A stretch of 64,000 nucleotides of DNA from Branchiostoma floridae (GCF_000003815.2 NC_049996.1:10035844-10099843); one strand, 5' to 3'; counted from the stretch's first letter, positions 17,524-30,445 are shown. Numbers and translations are program-made. Notes: generated by a model not told the origin, from the sequence alone.

Positions 17524-18691
17524 TGGCGTCTATTGTTAACTGTTAATGTTTTCATCTTTATTTTAACAGCCATTTTGTCTTTATTTTAACATCTATTTGA
17601 CCGAAACGCATCTTGCACATATTACTTTCAGAAGACCGGTCAATGAAATGACATCTTGAGTTAGTTACAGTTATAGTTACAGTTATAGTTGAGAATGAAT
17701 ATTAATGTCAGAGTTAGATTGGCTTCGCTATCACACTTTGAATAATAACACAATTGATAAAGGTTATTGGTACATAAGTGCAAATTATGCTATGGACACT
17801 GCCAAGTTTGTTAATCACATATGAAATAGTAGCTACGTTCCATGTATGGACATGAAAGCGGTAAAACAATGCTGTTGAGTATAAGTGACTAGATTATTTA
17901 ATGAACAGTGTCAGTTGTGTAGGTAGGGTGTTTCCCTATGTATGGTTTTACGTATGGTATTACGTAGTATATGACTTATATATGTGTTTTTTTTTAGTTC
18001 CTTTCCCACGTTGTGAAATCCCACTTTCTATGCGTATGTCCACTACAATGTCATCGAACACTTTTCATTGTACCCATGACTATTGCACGGTTAGTGTGGT
18101 TGTCTGAGAAAGTTTGGTTAATCTATATAAATCAACAAGTCTACGAAAATCAAATAAGCTATGACTTGAATATTGAATCACGATAGTTGAAATCAGAAAA
18201 TATCGACAAAAGGAAATGAATAAACTGTACATTTCAGCTTATGTAAATATTATGAAAACAAATAAAGGGCCATTATTCATCACAATTGTCTTTTATACAT
18301 AAGACTTAACTTGCCGGTCTAGTTTAAGACATATATGAAGGTTAACTGTTTTATACAATGCTTCAATTGCAACACATAAGAAAGAATCATTGGAGTCATT
18401 CACCAAGTGCTGAAAGGTAATAGCCTTTTCTCTGTCAACATGCAGGGACGTGTTTTGTGTACATAACAGTTGTTCACCTGACAGTTCAAAGGGGGGTGAT
18501 TGACAGCCGCGGTAGCGGAGATTGTTGTGGAGAAGCTCTTTAACAATTGAGCTGAACCTGAGCAGTAAGCCCGGCCTCGGTGCGGGGACCCATACATGGC
18601 CTTTCGTACCTAGTATAGCAACTCGGTACAGTTGCAAGGCCTGTTTGCTTGTCTCAGTTCTAATGGCGGTTTGAAGCTGATCAACACCAAT
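17524..18691. other. Intergenic between TNF genes B and C
   Basis: Contains the AT-rich 3' UTR of gene B with AATAAA at 18261-18266, then the upstream region of gene C. The open frame at 18293-18739 on the - strand is antisense to the start of gene C and has no recognisable feature. Confidence 0.4.
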
Positions 18692-21600
18692 ATGGATAAA
18701 CACAGCGGCGATGGGACTTACAGAATCCAAACGCGACATGGTGACACAAGACGTCTACAGCTAGCTCTAGCTGGCACTGTTTGCCTGTTTGTGTGTTCCC
18801 TCCTTATGAACGTTCTTGTCTACGTTCGTTTGACGGCGGCCATTACAGACCTGTCGCGCAGACTCGAAGAGGTGGAAGGCAGGCAGGATTCACATCGATC
18901 TTCTGTCTATCCTGATAGGCTAGCCTCTAACGCTCCGGATGTCGTGACCGCTAAAGGGCAAGGCAGTATGCAAGGCACCGCTGACAATCAGGTTAGACTG
19001 TCAGTTCCTCTTACTAGTGAATTAATGTGATAAAGGGGTGCTATCACATTTTTCACCAATAGGCACAATCTTTTACCTCTTACTAGTGAATTAATGTGAC
19101 ATCACATTTTTTCACTAAAATACTATTAATGGCTAAATAAATGTGATAAATAATCAAGTCTTCTTAGTAGCATTGCGAATGCTCGCCATGATAGATATTG
19201 CAACCAAGTTATCGCCTTTGATTTATACAAACGCGAGACTCAGTGACGTCAGTACATCTCGCAATTTGTTTCTGCGAGGTTTCTGTCGAAAACAATGTAC
19301 ACAAATGCTGTAGTTGCATCACATTTTTATGTTATGTCTTTTCATTATCATATTTTACTAATATAATAATATACTTCTTTGGCCGGTTTCAGTCTCTGAC
19401 TCATTTCGCACTGCGGTCTCGGCAAAGTGGACCAATGAGAAAGAGGAGTGGTAATACCTTTTAAATGTTTTACTGAAACGTACATTTAGTGGTATATATG
19501 AATACATTATTTACATAGGCATTGACTGTGGATTCCAAATAGATTGATGCATGATCAATGACAATGTGATTCATCGTGTGTGCAAAATTTTTTCCCTGCT
19601 TTTTAGCGCGCACGATATGTCACTCTAACGAGTACGAGTGTCAGAATGGCGACTGCATTTACTCCCGCTGGCAGTGCGATGGCGATAACGACTGTACAGA
19701 CGACTCCGACGAATATCCTTTAAACGAAAAGTGCAGTAAGTACATTCATTGTTACTGCATTTTGTTATTCAAATTGTGAGCAATTATGATAAGTCTTCCA
19801 ATGCGGCAGAAAAACAATATTGCTAATAAAGTCTACATGCTGCATTTCCACGTGTCCATTGGAGCATACTAGTTGTCTAAAAATTCAACATGATTGTTAA
19901 ACCGTGTTTTCATTTGCCTTTTGAGCAGTCCCACTCTACAGTACCTACAGGTGTAGGAATGGCAAAGCAATTCCCTCAAAATTTCAGTGCGATGGTGGTA
20001 ACGACTGCCGGGACGGTTCGGACGAATATCCTTTGAATGAAGAGTGCCGTAAGTACTTTGTAACGACCAACACATGCTGCAGTTTGTACTTCAAATTGTG
20101 AATGATTGATAAGATTTCCAACGTGGCATTTTTCTAAATCAAAGTTTTGGCAAGAAAGGCACATTTTCAAGCCAATATTGCTAATGACGCCTAAATACTG
20201 AATGTCCATGTGTCAACTGGAACATGTATAATTTCAACAGTATTTGCCTTCTAATCAGATCCGGCCTATTGGTGTAAAAATGGCAGACAAATTCCCTCAA
20301 ACTGGCAGTGCGATGGCGATGACGACTGCCATGACAGCTCGGACGAATATCCTTTGAATGAAGAGTGCCGTAAGTACTCTGTAACGACCAATACTTGCTG
20401 CAGTTTGTAGTTCGAATTGTGAATGATTATGATACATTTTCCAATATGGTATTTTTTAAACGAACGTTTTAAGTGAGAAATCCAAAATTGCTAACAAAGC
20501 CTAGATACTGAATTTCCAGATACCGAGTTTCCATTGGAACGTACATAATGTCAACATGATTGTAAAACCGTGTGTTTATTTGCCTTTTGAGCAGATTTGT
20601 GTAAAAATGGCAGAGAAATTCCCTCAAAGTGGCAGTGCGATGGCGATAACGACTGCCATGACGGCTCGGACGAATATCCCTTGAATGAGGAATGTAGTAA
20701 GTACTTCTTGACGACGATAGCATAGATTTCTATGATAAACGGTGACAACAAATTTTCAATGTTTTTTTTAAATAAAAAATTGAATGTCTGCTTATGATAT
20801 GGCAAATAGGAGAGATTGTTTTGACTCAATATTCCTACATGTTATTTTTCTGAATGTCGCATCTATTTGAATTACAATAAGTAGATACCCTCAAGCTTTG
20901 TTTTCTCCTCACCTTGACAAGACTGTCTAATGAAGTTGACGTCTGAGTAGGTGAAATGGATGAATATAGGTGAAAGGGATAGTTGTAAAAGATGTTTGTA
21001 GATATCACGAGCTTTGGTATAACCTCCTAAGCTTTGATATTTCATTGCAATTTTTCTGTTGAAGCCACGTTTTATATGGTTGGTTGTCCTTTGGAAATAG
21101 ATCTCTGTGATTTCCACTACTGCCAGAACAACGCCACCTGCAACGCCACAGTAGATGGCTACACCTGTATTTGTGCTAAAGGCTGGCGGGGAGAGTATTG
21201 CCAACACAATTAGTAGAATGTTATTTCAACTTCTTGTGCACTCTGTAATTCAAAGTCAACAGAATCACATTTTGAATAAATTGAAGAAATATGGTAAAGA
21301 ATGCAAAAACCATACAAAAGTGTTTTGACTAATTATTATCCCATGTTTATGATTTCTGAAAAACATTGACATGAGTAGGTGTTAATTTCAACTTTACAAG
21401 CGTGGCTAAAGAACCTGATGTTAAAGCAAGTGAAACGAGGTATGCCGGATGTTTCATTGTGATCTTACTGTTGGATCTTCTTATTCTTATGATTGTCTTT
21501 TATAAATAGATCCTTGTGAAACCCACCAGTGCCAGAACAACGCCACCTGCAAGGCCACAGAAGATGGCTACACCTGTATTTGTACCGAAGGCTGGTGTGG

Positions 21601-24127
21601 AGAGTATTGCCAACACAGTGAGTTATCTCAGTCATTGATGCACTCTGTGTAATAGAAGCACAAAGAAATACGATTTATGCACAGATGTGGCAAAGGGTAG
21701 AAAAACGAATAGACAAAGTGTTTTGACTAGATATCCTTATATGTATGTAAGTCACATCTATACGATAATATATACCACCAAGTTTTTTCTTTACAATTTT
21801 ACAAGAGTGCTTAATAAAGTTGACGCATTAGCAAGAGAAAATAGATATGATAAATGTTTCGTGATGATTTTATTGTTGAAGCTTCTTTCTATGGTTGTCT
21901 GTTAGAAATAGATCCTTGTGAAACTCACCAGTGCCAGAACAACGCCACCTGTCACACTACAGAAGATGGATACATCTGCAATTGTACCGATGACTGGCGT
22001 GGAGAGTATTGCCAACACAGTGAGTTTTATTCAATCTTTTTGTGCACTGTGTATTTCAAATTCAACAGAATCCCATTTCAAATTGATTTAAGAAATATGG
22101 TAAAGGCTATAAAAGCTATACGAAAGTGTTTCGACTAATTATTCTCCTATGTTTATGTTTTTTTAAATCCATTGACCTGAGTTGCAGTAGGTGTTTATTT
22201 GAACATTACAATCGTGGCTAGAGAACCCGATGTTAAAGCAAGTTAAACGGGGTATGCCGGATGTTTCATTGTAATCTTACTGTTGTATCATCTTTTTATG
22301 ATTGTCTTTTAGAAATAGACCCTTGTGAATCACACCAGTGCCAGAACAGCGCCACCTGCCGCGCTAATAAAGATGGCTATAAATGTAGTTGTACAAAAGG
22401 TTGGAGGGGAAAGTATTGCCAAAGAAGTGAGTAGATAGTACATCAGCCTTTTGTGCATTCACTTAGTAACACTAGTACTAACAACAACAAAATATTCAGT
22501 CAAACTGTGAGTGTTTTGATGAATTGTTTTTTTTTATGTTTCTTAATGATATTTTGACTGTTTAACACTTTTATTTGGACCAGCTACATATAAACAACTA
22601 TTTTCCCTTTACAGAGCGTGTGCGACAAGAACAACGGGGGATGCGTCAGGAGAGAAACTATGGACTGGTAAGGTCTTCACATAAAGCCTTACTATTCTTT
22701 CGAAGTCTTGCTGGCATATGCTGCCCTATCTTCGATATGGTTTTGATTTTTTTTTTAATGTTTTCAAACAATTTGAGACTGTTAGATAATGAAACAATGT
22801 GCAATTTAGCGTCAATGTATCTATATATATATAGGGCACATTGCTGTCGGTGCACATTCAAGCCAGAACGGGTAAGCTGACAACACCTTCTCTTCTAATT
22901 GTTTGCTGGCTTTTATTGTAACATTAGGCTGTAGTCTTATATTCATACTTTTGCAACTGACGCCGTTTTCATTTTCTATTCTGAAGACACAACGGAATCG
23001 GCCGGAGCTATACCAGTAACCGGTGGGTGAAATCACTCTATCTTGTATCACAGTCAAGTGAAAATGTAAGAATAAAGGATCCATCAGTATCCCAAATAGC
23101 AATGAATCAACTGTTCAAAGATTACTTGTCGTTTATGTGAACGAAATGTTAGAACATCTATATGTGAGAGATTGTGTACATACGGGAACAGTTTAACAAG
23201 TTATTTGGGTCGGTAGGTAACTTTACCCAGTGGGAGGACATCACAGAGACAAGGTTCGGGCTGCAGAATGGACAGCTGGAGATTAAAGAGTCGGGAAAGT
23301 ACTTCATTTATGGCCAGGTATAAATTCTATTGCCTCGCTGTCAATACAGCACATACCATGATGCGGTGGTGTATTTTACTCTGGTAAGAAAGCGTTTTAG
23401 GAGATGTCAATGTAGGAGATTTCTGCCTCAAATTTCTATATGGATTCATGCTATCTGTCAAGGATGAACATCGCTCTAACCGTGAGTTAGAGAAGGTAAC
23501 GCAACATATGAAATCTACTTATCAACAGGCAAATAACCTCGTTTCCGTAACTAATGACAAAAAGTGCTTTCGAAGTAAGTGATAATTGGTATCGATGATG
23601 CAAATTATGATCTGTCTTACTACATAACAAACGAGGAATTCTGTTATACCTTAGCAATGATGGTAATTTGTAATATAATTAATGTGAATATAGTTAGACA
23701 GTAACTATACCAAATTAGATGTTATTGAGAAACAGTTGTTATCGATGACCATAGCACTTCGAGGCCTCCTGTTGTCTTTAGGAGCATATTAGAAGATTGC
23801 AACTAAATAGTCATGTTCTACATGCTACAGGTTTTCTTCGACAAAGATGAGAAAGATGAAAAGGCCAGATATTCCATCAAAAAGGGAGGAGAAGTGAAGC
23901 TGACCTGTGAGGCACCCCTGATCGGGTTCCCGCCCCATCTAACGTGTTACACCGCCGGTGTGCTAGACTTACAGCGTGGGGACATACTGGTCCTTTACGT
24001 GTACGGTAAAGACAGCTGGATCATCACAGCCGAAGACGCCACGTTTTGGGGCGCTATCAAGCTGTCCATTGGTCTGCCAAAAGAGGATAGGCCACGAAAG
24101 AGAGGACCTAAGAAAGGGAAAAGCTGA
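18692..24127 (+). CDS. TNF gene C: type II membrane 4xLDLa-EGF-TNF ligand
   Basis: Exons: 18692-18991, 19393-19450, 19607-19735, 19929-20048, 20259-20369, 20595-20696, (21101-21208), 21510-21617, 21912-22019, 22319-22426, 22615-22667, 22835-22871, 22987-23022, 23217-23317, 23831-24127. Without the bracketed exon they give 555 residues. Exon 1: tail, anchor ([20 protein letters not shown]) and [10 protein letters not shown] stalk. Exon 2 carries RKR-S. Four LDLa exons follow; the first has six cysteines, while repeats 2-4 lack C1 and C3. EGF exons follow, the first of which has no working donor. The TNF domain shows [26 protein letters not shown] and TFWGAIKL, then a very basic C-terminal tail rich in Lys and Arg. 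TCYTAG is identical to the ectodysplasin motif. AATAAA is at 25076-25081. Confidence 0.85.
21101..21213 (+). other. EGF exon of TNF gene C with lost donor (skipped or terminal exon)
   Basis: The exon encodes a complete six-cysteine EGF repeat behind a good acceptor. Where its sisters read CACA/GTGAG it reads CACAATTAG, so the GT is gone and a TAG follows at 21211-21213. Skipping keeps the frame because the exon is phase 1-1. Use as a last exon would give a 310-residue product with LDLa and EGF but no TNF domain. Confidence 0.7.
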
Positions 24128-24530
24128 AATATTGATCCAATGGGTTGACAAAGTCTGTGCTTATGATTTCAAATAACCCGAGATCTGGAGTATAACACTG
24201 ATGGAAACATTGGGATGAAACGCAACAGCAAACTTAACACCAGACAGGGATGTGACCATTCATGTAATTTTCTGGAACATGATTAAGATGCATTTACTCA
24301 AGCTGTTCATTGGTTTTCCGAAAGAGGAAAGGCCAGGAAAGAGAGGAAAAGCTAATTTAAAAGTATTCATCCAATAGCTTGACAACGTTTGTGCTTATGA
24401 TTACAAATAAGCCGAGACCTGAAGTAATATTAAAGGAAAAGTTGGAAAAAAACTTCAGGCAAGCTTAACAGATAGGGATGTGATAATATGATATCAATCA
24501 CCTAATTCCCTGATTAAGATACCATGTTTT
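24058..24530 (+). repeat. Tandem duplication of the 3' end of TNF gene C
   Basis: The segment from CAAGCTGTCCATTGG (24058) through the end of the coding region and into the UTR is repeated, diverged, from 24299 (CAAGCTGTTCATTGG). The offset is 241 bases. The second copy lies wholly in the 3' UTR. Confidence 0.75.
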
Positions 24531-25511
24531 CCCATAGTACAAGTGATATTTTTCAGATATTACTACTTGTCTGAAATGTATTGTCTTAGTCAGCTGCATA
24601 TATAACTAGTGGATGGTCTGTATACTGATCCCTGACTAAAATCAACCGAGAAAAACGTGCACAATATACTTGACAATGTTTTCCTTTCATGATGGATAAC
24701 TGTATGTTTTGTGGGTACATTGAAAGGTCATTCTGTTTCTTCGGTAACCATAATATTTTGTATTTTGAATGTGGGTGAAGATTTGAAAAAAAAAACTTTC
24801 TTGTAACATAACTTAACAAGATTTAAGAATATTTTCACTCTGTAATCCATATGTAAATAGAGCGCAATTTTTTTTGTTTACTATGTAGTATTGTGTAGTA
24901 CTATGTAGTATTTTGTGTCTACATTGTTTTGAAAGGATATTAGTTACCGTGTTTCAGTTGAATCGTCATAAGTTATACCCAATAAGGTCCCAATATGCAA
25001 TGTTTACAGCACTCATTGTTTATCGACCTCTCGTTTGATATAGAGGAGAAAAGTCCCATACCTTTATGTGTGACAAATAAACTGGTTATTTTATTCAACA
25101 CGTTGGTTCAAATGGTCATGTCAACTCGTCAAAGCATATGATGATGACAAGGAAAAATCTATAAGATTCATAGTCATTAAGTTTAGATTCATAAACACAA
25201 GACTGAGTGTTCTAATCAAAGACCTCTAGCAGTGCTGTTATCAAAACAAAACAGTTGCTCACCTGGATGAACGACACAGACATATTTGCTCACCACAACA
25301 GGAGCCAAAGTTGGGGTAACGCCTTCTAACAAAAGCGACAAACCACTTGCGGTCGCCTAAGGCATGTGTGCCGTGACCCGTACGTCACCTTTCGTTCTAA
25401 GTATTGCAGCTCTGTGCAGCTCAGCTCAGCTCTGTACACTTTAAGGGTCTGAGGTTCACATAGTGTTTAGCTGTTGTAGGTTGATCTTGCACGAAGTCGG
25501 TAGACAACAAT
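24128..25511. other. Intergenic between TNF genes C and D
   Basis: Holds the duplicated tail of gene C, its AATAAA at 25076-25081, and the upstream region of gene D. Near 25410-25440 there is a short GCAGCTCAGCTCAGCTC repeat. No coding gene is supported. Confidence 0.4.
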
Positions 25512-28107
25512 ATGGCTAAGTACAACGTTAACGTAGAGAAGGAAAACATACCGAGAGGCAAAATAGGTCTTCAATTCGTCTTGGCAGGGCTTGTTTTCCT
25601 GTTGGCATGTCTTGTAGTCGTGATCGTTCTTGTTTACGTCCATATGGCAGCGGCCATTGCTGACCTGTCGCGCAGACTTGAGTCTGTGGAAGGCAGTCTC
25701 CGTTCTGCAGGAGACCTCAGTATCATTCCGGGAGGCAGGAGCGCCGAAGGGCAAGGCTACAAGTACGTACAAGACTCCGCCAAGAACAAGGTTAGTCTGG
25801 GTTGTATTGCATGCAGAGAAGACATTGTAGAAAGACTAATATCCCTTTGCAATAGAGAAGAACTCTATCCCTAATTCCATGGTAAAAGACAATAAGAAAA
25901 ACATCATCTCATCAGGCTATTAATAGTATCAAGCCATATATTCCATGCAAGGTTAACTTATTAAGCTTTGGTACACGGTAACTCAACTTTGCATACATGA
26001 TCATATGAACAGAGATCTTACAATGTATTGACTGCATGCTATGTTGATTCAGCAGTCCATAGGACGGTCTCGCCGAAGTGATTTGAAGGACAACCTGGCA
26101 GGTACTAATAACTTCCTCATATTATACAGCGATTTCCTCACGTTATATAGCAGAACTGCCAGTTAGCATCGTTTAGTATATTGACCTTATTTGATGGACT
26201 CGTGTTCATTACACTGTACGGACTTTCAAGTAAAACATGTTCTATTTTTAGAAGGGAAGAAAAATGCAGAAGTATCTTCAAGCTAAAACGAAAGCGATAA
26301 CACCCCTCCTTTGTTTACAATAAGCTAACGGGCAAACGTGATTTGTAATCTATGTTACAGGCTCCTGTGAGTCATACGAGCTCCAGTGCAGGAACAGAAA
26401 CTGTGTCAATACTGCTTTTGTGTGTGACCAGGAAGATGACTGTGGAGACGGATCTGATGAAGAAAATTGTGGTAAGTGATACCTTCTTTACATATTAAAC
26501 TTTGTATCTTTTGAGTCAGACGTTTTTGAGGGGTTAAATGCAGAGGCCTTGTAAATCAAATTTGACTTCTTCTTTCTTTACCTAATGCTTATCATGAAGG
26601 TATGGATCCTTGTGAGGCACATCTATGCCAGAACAACGCCACCTGCCGGGCCAGGGTGGATGGGTACACCTGTACTTGCACTAAAGGCTGGTATGGAAAG
26701 TATTGCCAACACAGTGAGTATATATGACCATATGATACACCATTACTTTCTGTATTGTACATAACATCAACACAGGGAATAACATTTGATACCTTCTTAC
26801 CATAATCTTAGGGTAGAACTTAGAACGTATTCTTGATAAATCAAAGTTAAATGCTGCTTTAATGCTAACTTCCTGTAATTTGTAATTATCTCCACCACAT
26901 GAGTCGCTCATAGATATCTTGTATTTTTTTTCACTGTAGGTAAACTGCAGAAGATAAGAAGGCTACGCCATGGGAAGAGCTATGGGATGGTACGTCTTTT
27001 CAGTGCAATTTTGTCTTTAGTTTTGCTTTTAACTTCATTCACAAAGAATTGGGCACTTAAACTATGATTTATCCATTCATCATTATTCATGGCTTATTCT
27101 ATTTCAAATACCCAATGTTGCTTTTTCTAGGTTTCATTGCTGTCAGTGCACATTCCAGCCAAGACGGGTAAGTTACTCTCCACGTGAGGTGCTTTCTCAC
27201 ACAACCTTTTATCATATTTTATTCTGGTTTTACATCCTATATTTGCGTATTATGTATCACCACTGTAATGAACGTCGCTCTTTATTTCTCCTTTGAAAAG
27301 ATACGAGATCAACTAAACCTGGCGAAGTACAAATGTCTTCCGGTAGGTGGAGCAGTTTTGAATCTATGTTACCCCATAGTCCTTGACCAAACGTCTCAAG
27401 GATGTGTAATAGTTGCTTATATTGACGAGTAATGTGTGTGATTATCGAATGATAAGAAACATATACAACATAAGATTTACAATAAGAAACATGAGATACA
27501 TTCATGTACAATGATTGTCCATAAAGGAAGTTAAGAACTGACAAACTCATTTTGTCCTCAGGCCCGTTCACCCATTGGCAGGACATCGCAGAGAAACGGT
27601 TTGGATTGAAGAATGGTCAGCTAGAGATTAAAGAGTCAGGAAAATACTTCATCTACGGCCAGGTATGTATTAATTTCTCACGTAATTTCGTCTATCGTAA
27701 TGATATGTTAGATTAACTTTTAAGTTTAGCTATGATTTGTCGTGTGGTGCAATCACGTGCACTTTAAGAGCTAAATATGTTACAATTAACAGTATTACGA
27801 GAATACTGGTAAAGGGGAGCTAATAAATGGAGAATTGTACCTTTTATAGCTTGACTTCGACAAAGAAGAGCATCATTTTCAGGCCATATATTCCATCAAC
27901 AAGTTCCAGGAGCCACAGCTGACCTGTGTGTCGACCATGTTCGGCAGCCCGCCCAGACACACGTGCTACACCGCCGGGGTGCTGGACTTAGAGGCAGGAG
28001 ACAGACTGGTCCTCTCCGTGCAGTGTACACAATGCTGGATATATACAGACAACGATACGACATTCTGGGGTGCGATCAAATTGTCTGCTGATGTCGAGAT
28101 TAACTAA
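25512..28107 (+). CDS. TNF gene D: type II membrane LDLa-EGF-TNF ligand
   Basis: Exons: 25512-25790, 26053-26101, 26361-26471, 26600-26713, 26940-26989, 27131-27167, 27301-27342, 27562-27662, 27850-28107, giving 346 residues. Exon 1: tail, anchor (FVLAGLVFLLACLVVVIVLV) and LSRRLESVEG stalk, nearly the same as gene C. Exon 2 carries RSRR-S, a full furin consensus, behind a CAGCAG tandem acceptor. The single LDLa has all six cysteines and the acidic DGSDE calcium cage. One EGF exon and a basic linker exon (KIRRLRHGKSYG) follow. The TNF domain shows [27 protein letters not shown] and TFWGAIKL. It is the minimal member of the array, and the likeliest sister of gene C. This is inference from exon-1 and linker similarity. 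Confidence 0.85.
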
Positions 28108-28310
28108 GAATAGTCATTTTGACATCATAGATAACGTTACTACCATGTGGCCTATGTACAATTCGCGAAACCAACAATATATGTGCACATTGTACGTTTG
28201 ATTCTATGATTTTTTGGGATAACGACACCGATTCGTCTGCTGATGTTGAGTTTAACTAAGACTATTCCATTTAATATCATATGTAACGTTACTGCCATGC
28301 GACCTATATA
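28076..28310 (+). repeat. Tandem duplication of the 3' end of TNF gene D
   Basis: GTCTGCTGATGTCGAG, the TAA stop and the following UTR (ATAACGTTACTACCATG) recur from about 28234 as GTCTGCTGATGTTGAG followed by GTAACGTTACTGCCATG. The copy is downstream of the stop and not translated. Confidence 0.7.
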
Positions 28311-30445
28311 TATGTGTGTATATTAGTTATCAATAATTTTGAGAAAACAACAAAACATATGGGTATTGCATGCTTGACTTCATATAGGACATTGTCTATA
28401 TAATATTTTATCTTATCCTGACAACACGTAAGACCCATATTTGCAATCACCCAGCGATCATGCTTAAACCCTTTTCTACGTATTTAGTAAATTGTCACAG
28501 AAAAATCCTTTCCAAATAGTTGTATATAGGTCATTTCGTTTTTAGAAAAGCAAACATTCCTTTTTGTTGATGCAAATATTTGGCATAGCTTTAAAGACAG
28601 CATATTTGAAATATAAGATTAAGACATGTCTCTCTTTTGCTATGTAGAACTCATTGTTTGGTGTCCACATTGTTCTAGGCTATAATTACCTCCATGAAAT
28701 GTCATGGAGGTTATATTTTCTGTTATGTGTCTCTGTCTGTGTACAAGATTACTCAAGAACGGCTGGATGGATTGGTTTCATACTTGTTGTGTTAGTGGGG
28801 TGTGATGAAAACTCGAATCGATGAGATTTTGGACGCCGTATCTGTCGTTATAATTGATGTAATAATATCAGAAATCACCCCTATATCTGCGATATATTGG
28901 AACAGGCATCGTGCTTTAAGTGTTTGTTAATGGGCTTAGCTCCAAGCAGATAGTGAGGTGATTTGTATGACAGCTTTTTGGGGAACCCCGAGTTTTTTTA
29001 CTATGATAATTAGTTTTATTTATGTCTGGTTAGGATATCATGGAGATGTGAAGCGTAAGTATAATTGTAAGAAGTTGAGGTACATTTAACGGTAATGCTT
29101 AACAGGTATGGATGTCTCACATACTGTATATCTTGCTTCCTTTGAAATGAAGAAAAGCAACGAATAAGCTGATTTGCATTAAAAGCTATGGTGTATTTAG
29201 CTTCAATTGTGTTGTGAATTCTTGAAGCATGGGAGCTTTTTAAAATAGACCATTCTTGGTATGACAACGTTAACGGCGTCTAGTAGTAACGGCAACCATG
29301 TATGGCGTAGTACTAGTTCTATACACCTCTGATAGCAGTACTAGTATCACTTTCCTTGGACTAGCAGCCTGTTATTCGTGTGCAGTCAACTGCATCATGT
29401 GTACACAATAGTGCGCACACACCTAACAATAGATCTTCTGGAAGGGACCATGTAATTTACAGGTAGGTATAATGTGTGTGTTTACTGCTAAAAAGCACAA
29501 ACACAATGCAGATATAACATACAATCTAGGTACTGAATTTATTAAAATGATTGTTATAAAAATCAATTATTATTTTCAAGTTGAATGAGACACAAAACAT
29601 CAACCATAGCCCACCACCGCCAAACATGGCTAATCCAAATGGGGTCATTGTAAAATTACGAGTCATGTGATTACAGACAGAAACCAGAGCTTGGGGGTAC
29701 GTTCAACTCAGTTTCTTATCTTAAGATTGGCTGGACTACAAGTGGCAGAGCAATAGCAAGTAAAGGACTGAAGCAAGTGTAAACATGTCTTAAAATTCAG
29801 CAGTGAACACGAAATCATTCAACCAGAGAAATCAGATCTAAAGAACAGGTAGGTTTCATGCCATTACAGCGCAACTTGAAGGAAGCTACAGTATTGGTTT
29901 GCGGAAAACATTTCTTGGCATTTTAACAACTAACGTTAATAGAATTCAAGGTTTTGAAAACAGTAAGAGTACACAAGGTATTCTTCTCTAAGGAAACGTT
30001 GGATTGTCAAGACTCTAGCATGGCTGTGCAATGTAACGTTAGACGAGTCGGCCATTTTGGTCTTGTTCCTTTATTAATGCTTATCAATCAAAAGCCGTCT
30101 TATTTTCTTGGATATATGCTGTACTTTATATCGTTATTTCAAATTATTAATTTGCTTATTTAAATCTTCGTTCGCAAGGCCCAGCCAAGAAGTGTCTAGG
30201 CTATTAGTAAATTCTATCGTGTGACCACAACATGTTCAAAAAGAGGAAGTCGCCATTTTTTTACTCAACGTCGCTAATGTCGCTGACTCATTCTCATGCA
30301 CAATGTTTTATATTTTTAGAAACACAACACAGTGGGTATTTCCAGACTAGCTACGTAAAAGGCTGGATTTGTAACGACAGGGATTCAATTCAACACCGTG
30401 TGGCACAAAACGTTGGTAGTGACTTTCTCCCCTCAGCAAAAGAAA
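28108..30445. other. Intergenic, with one palindrome-ended repeat
   Basis: 2.3 kb with no supported gene. It holds the duplicated tail of TNF gene D, the repeat at 28681-28998 and AT-rich sequence. An acceptor (CCCCTCAG) at 30429-30436 just before the next ATG suggests that a leader exon of the LRR-FN3-TIR gene lies somewhere in this interval. Confidence 0.4.
28681..28998. repeat. Palindrome-ended interspersed repeat
   Basis: Starts with ATTACCTCCATG and an inverted CATGGAGGT seven bases later, followed by a non-coding body (ACTCAAGAACGGCTGGATGG) of a style seen in dispersed marine-invertebrate repeats. Related hairpins occur at 32132 and 38186. The right boundary is a guess. Confidence 0.5.

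Noticed and set aside
18293-18739. 148-codon - strand ORF upstream of TNF gene C
   Set aside because: It overlaps the first exon of gene C on the other strand and shows no feature of its own.
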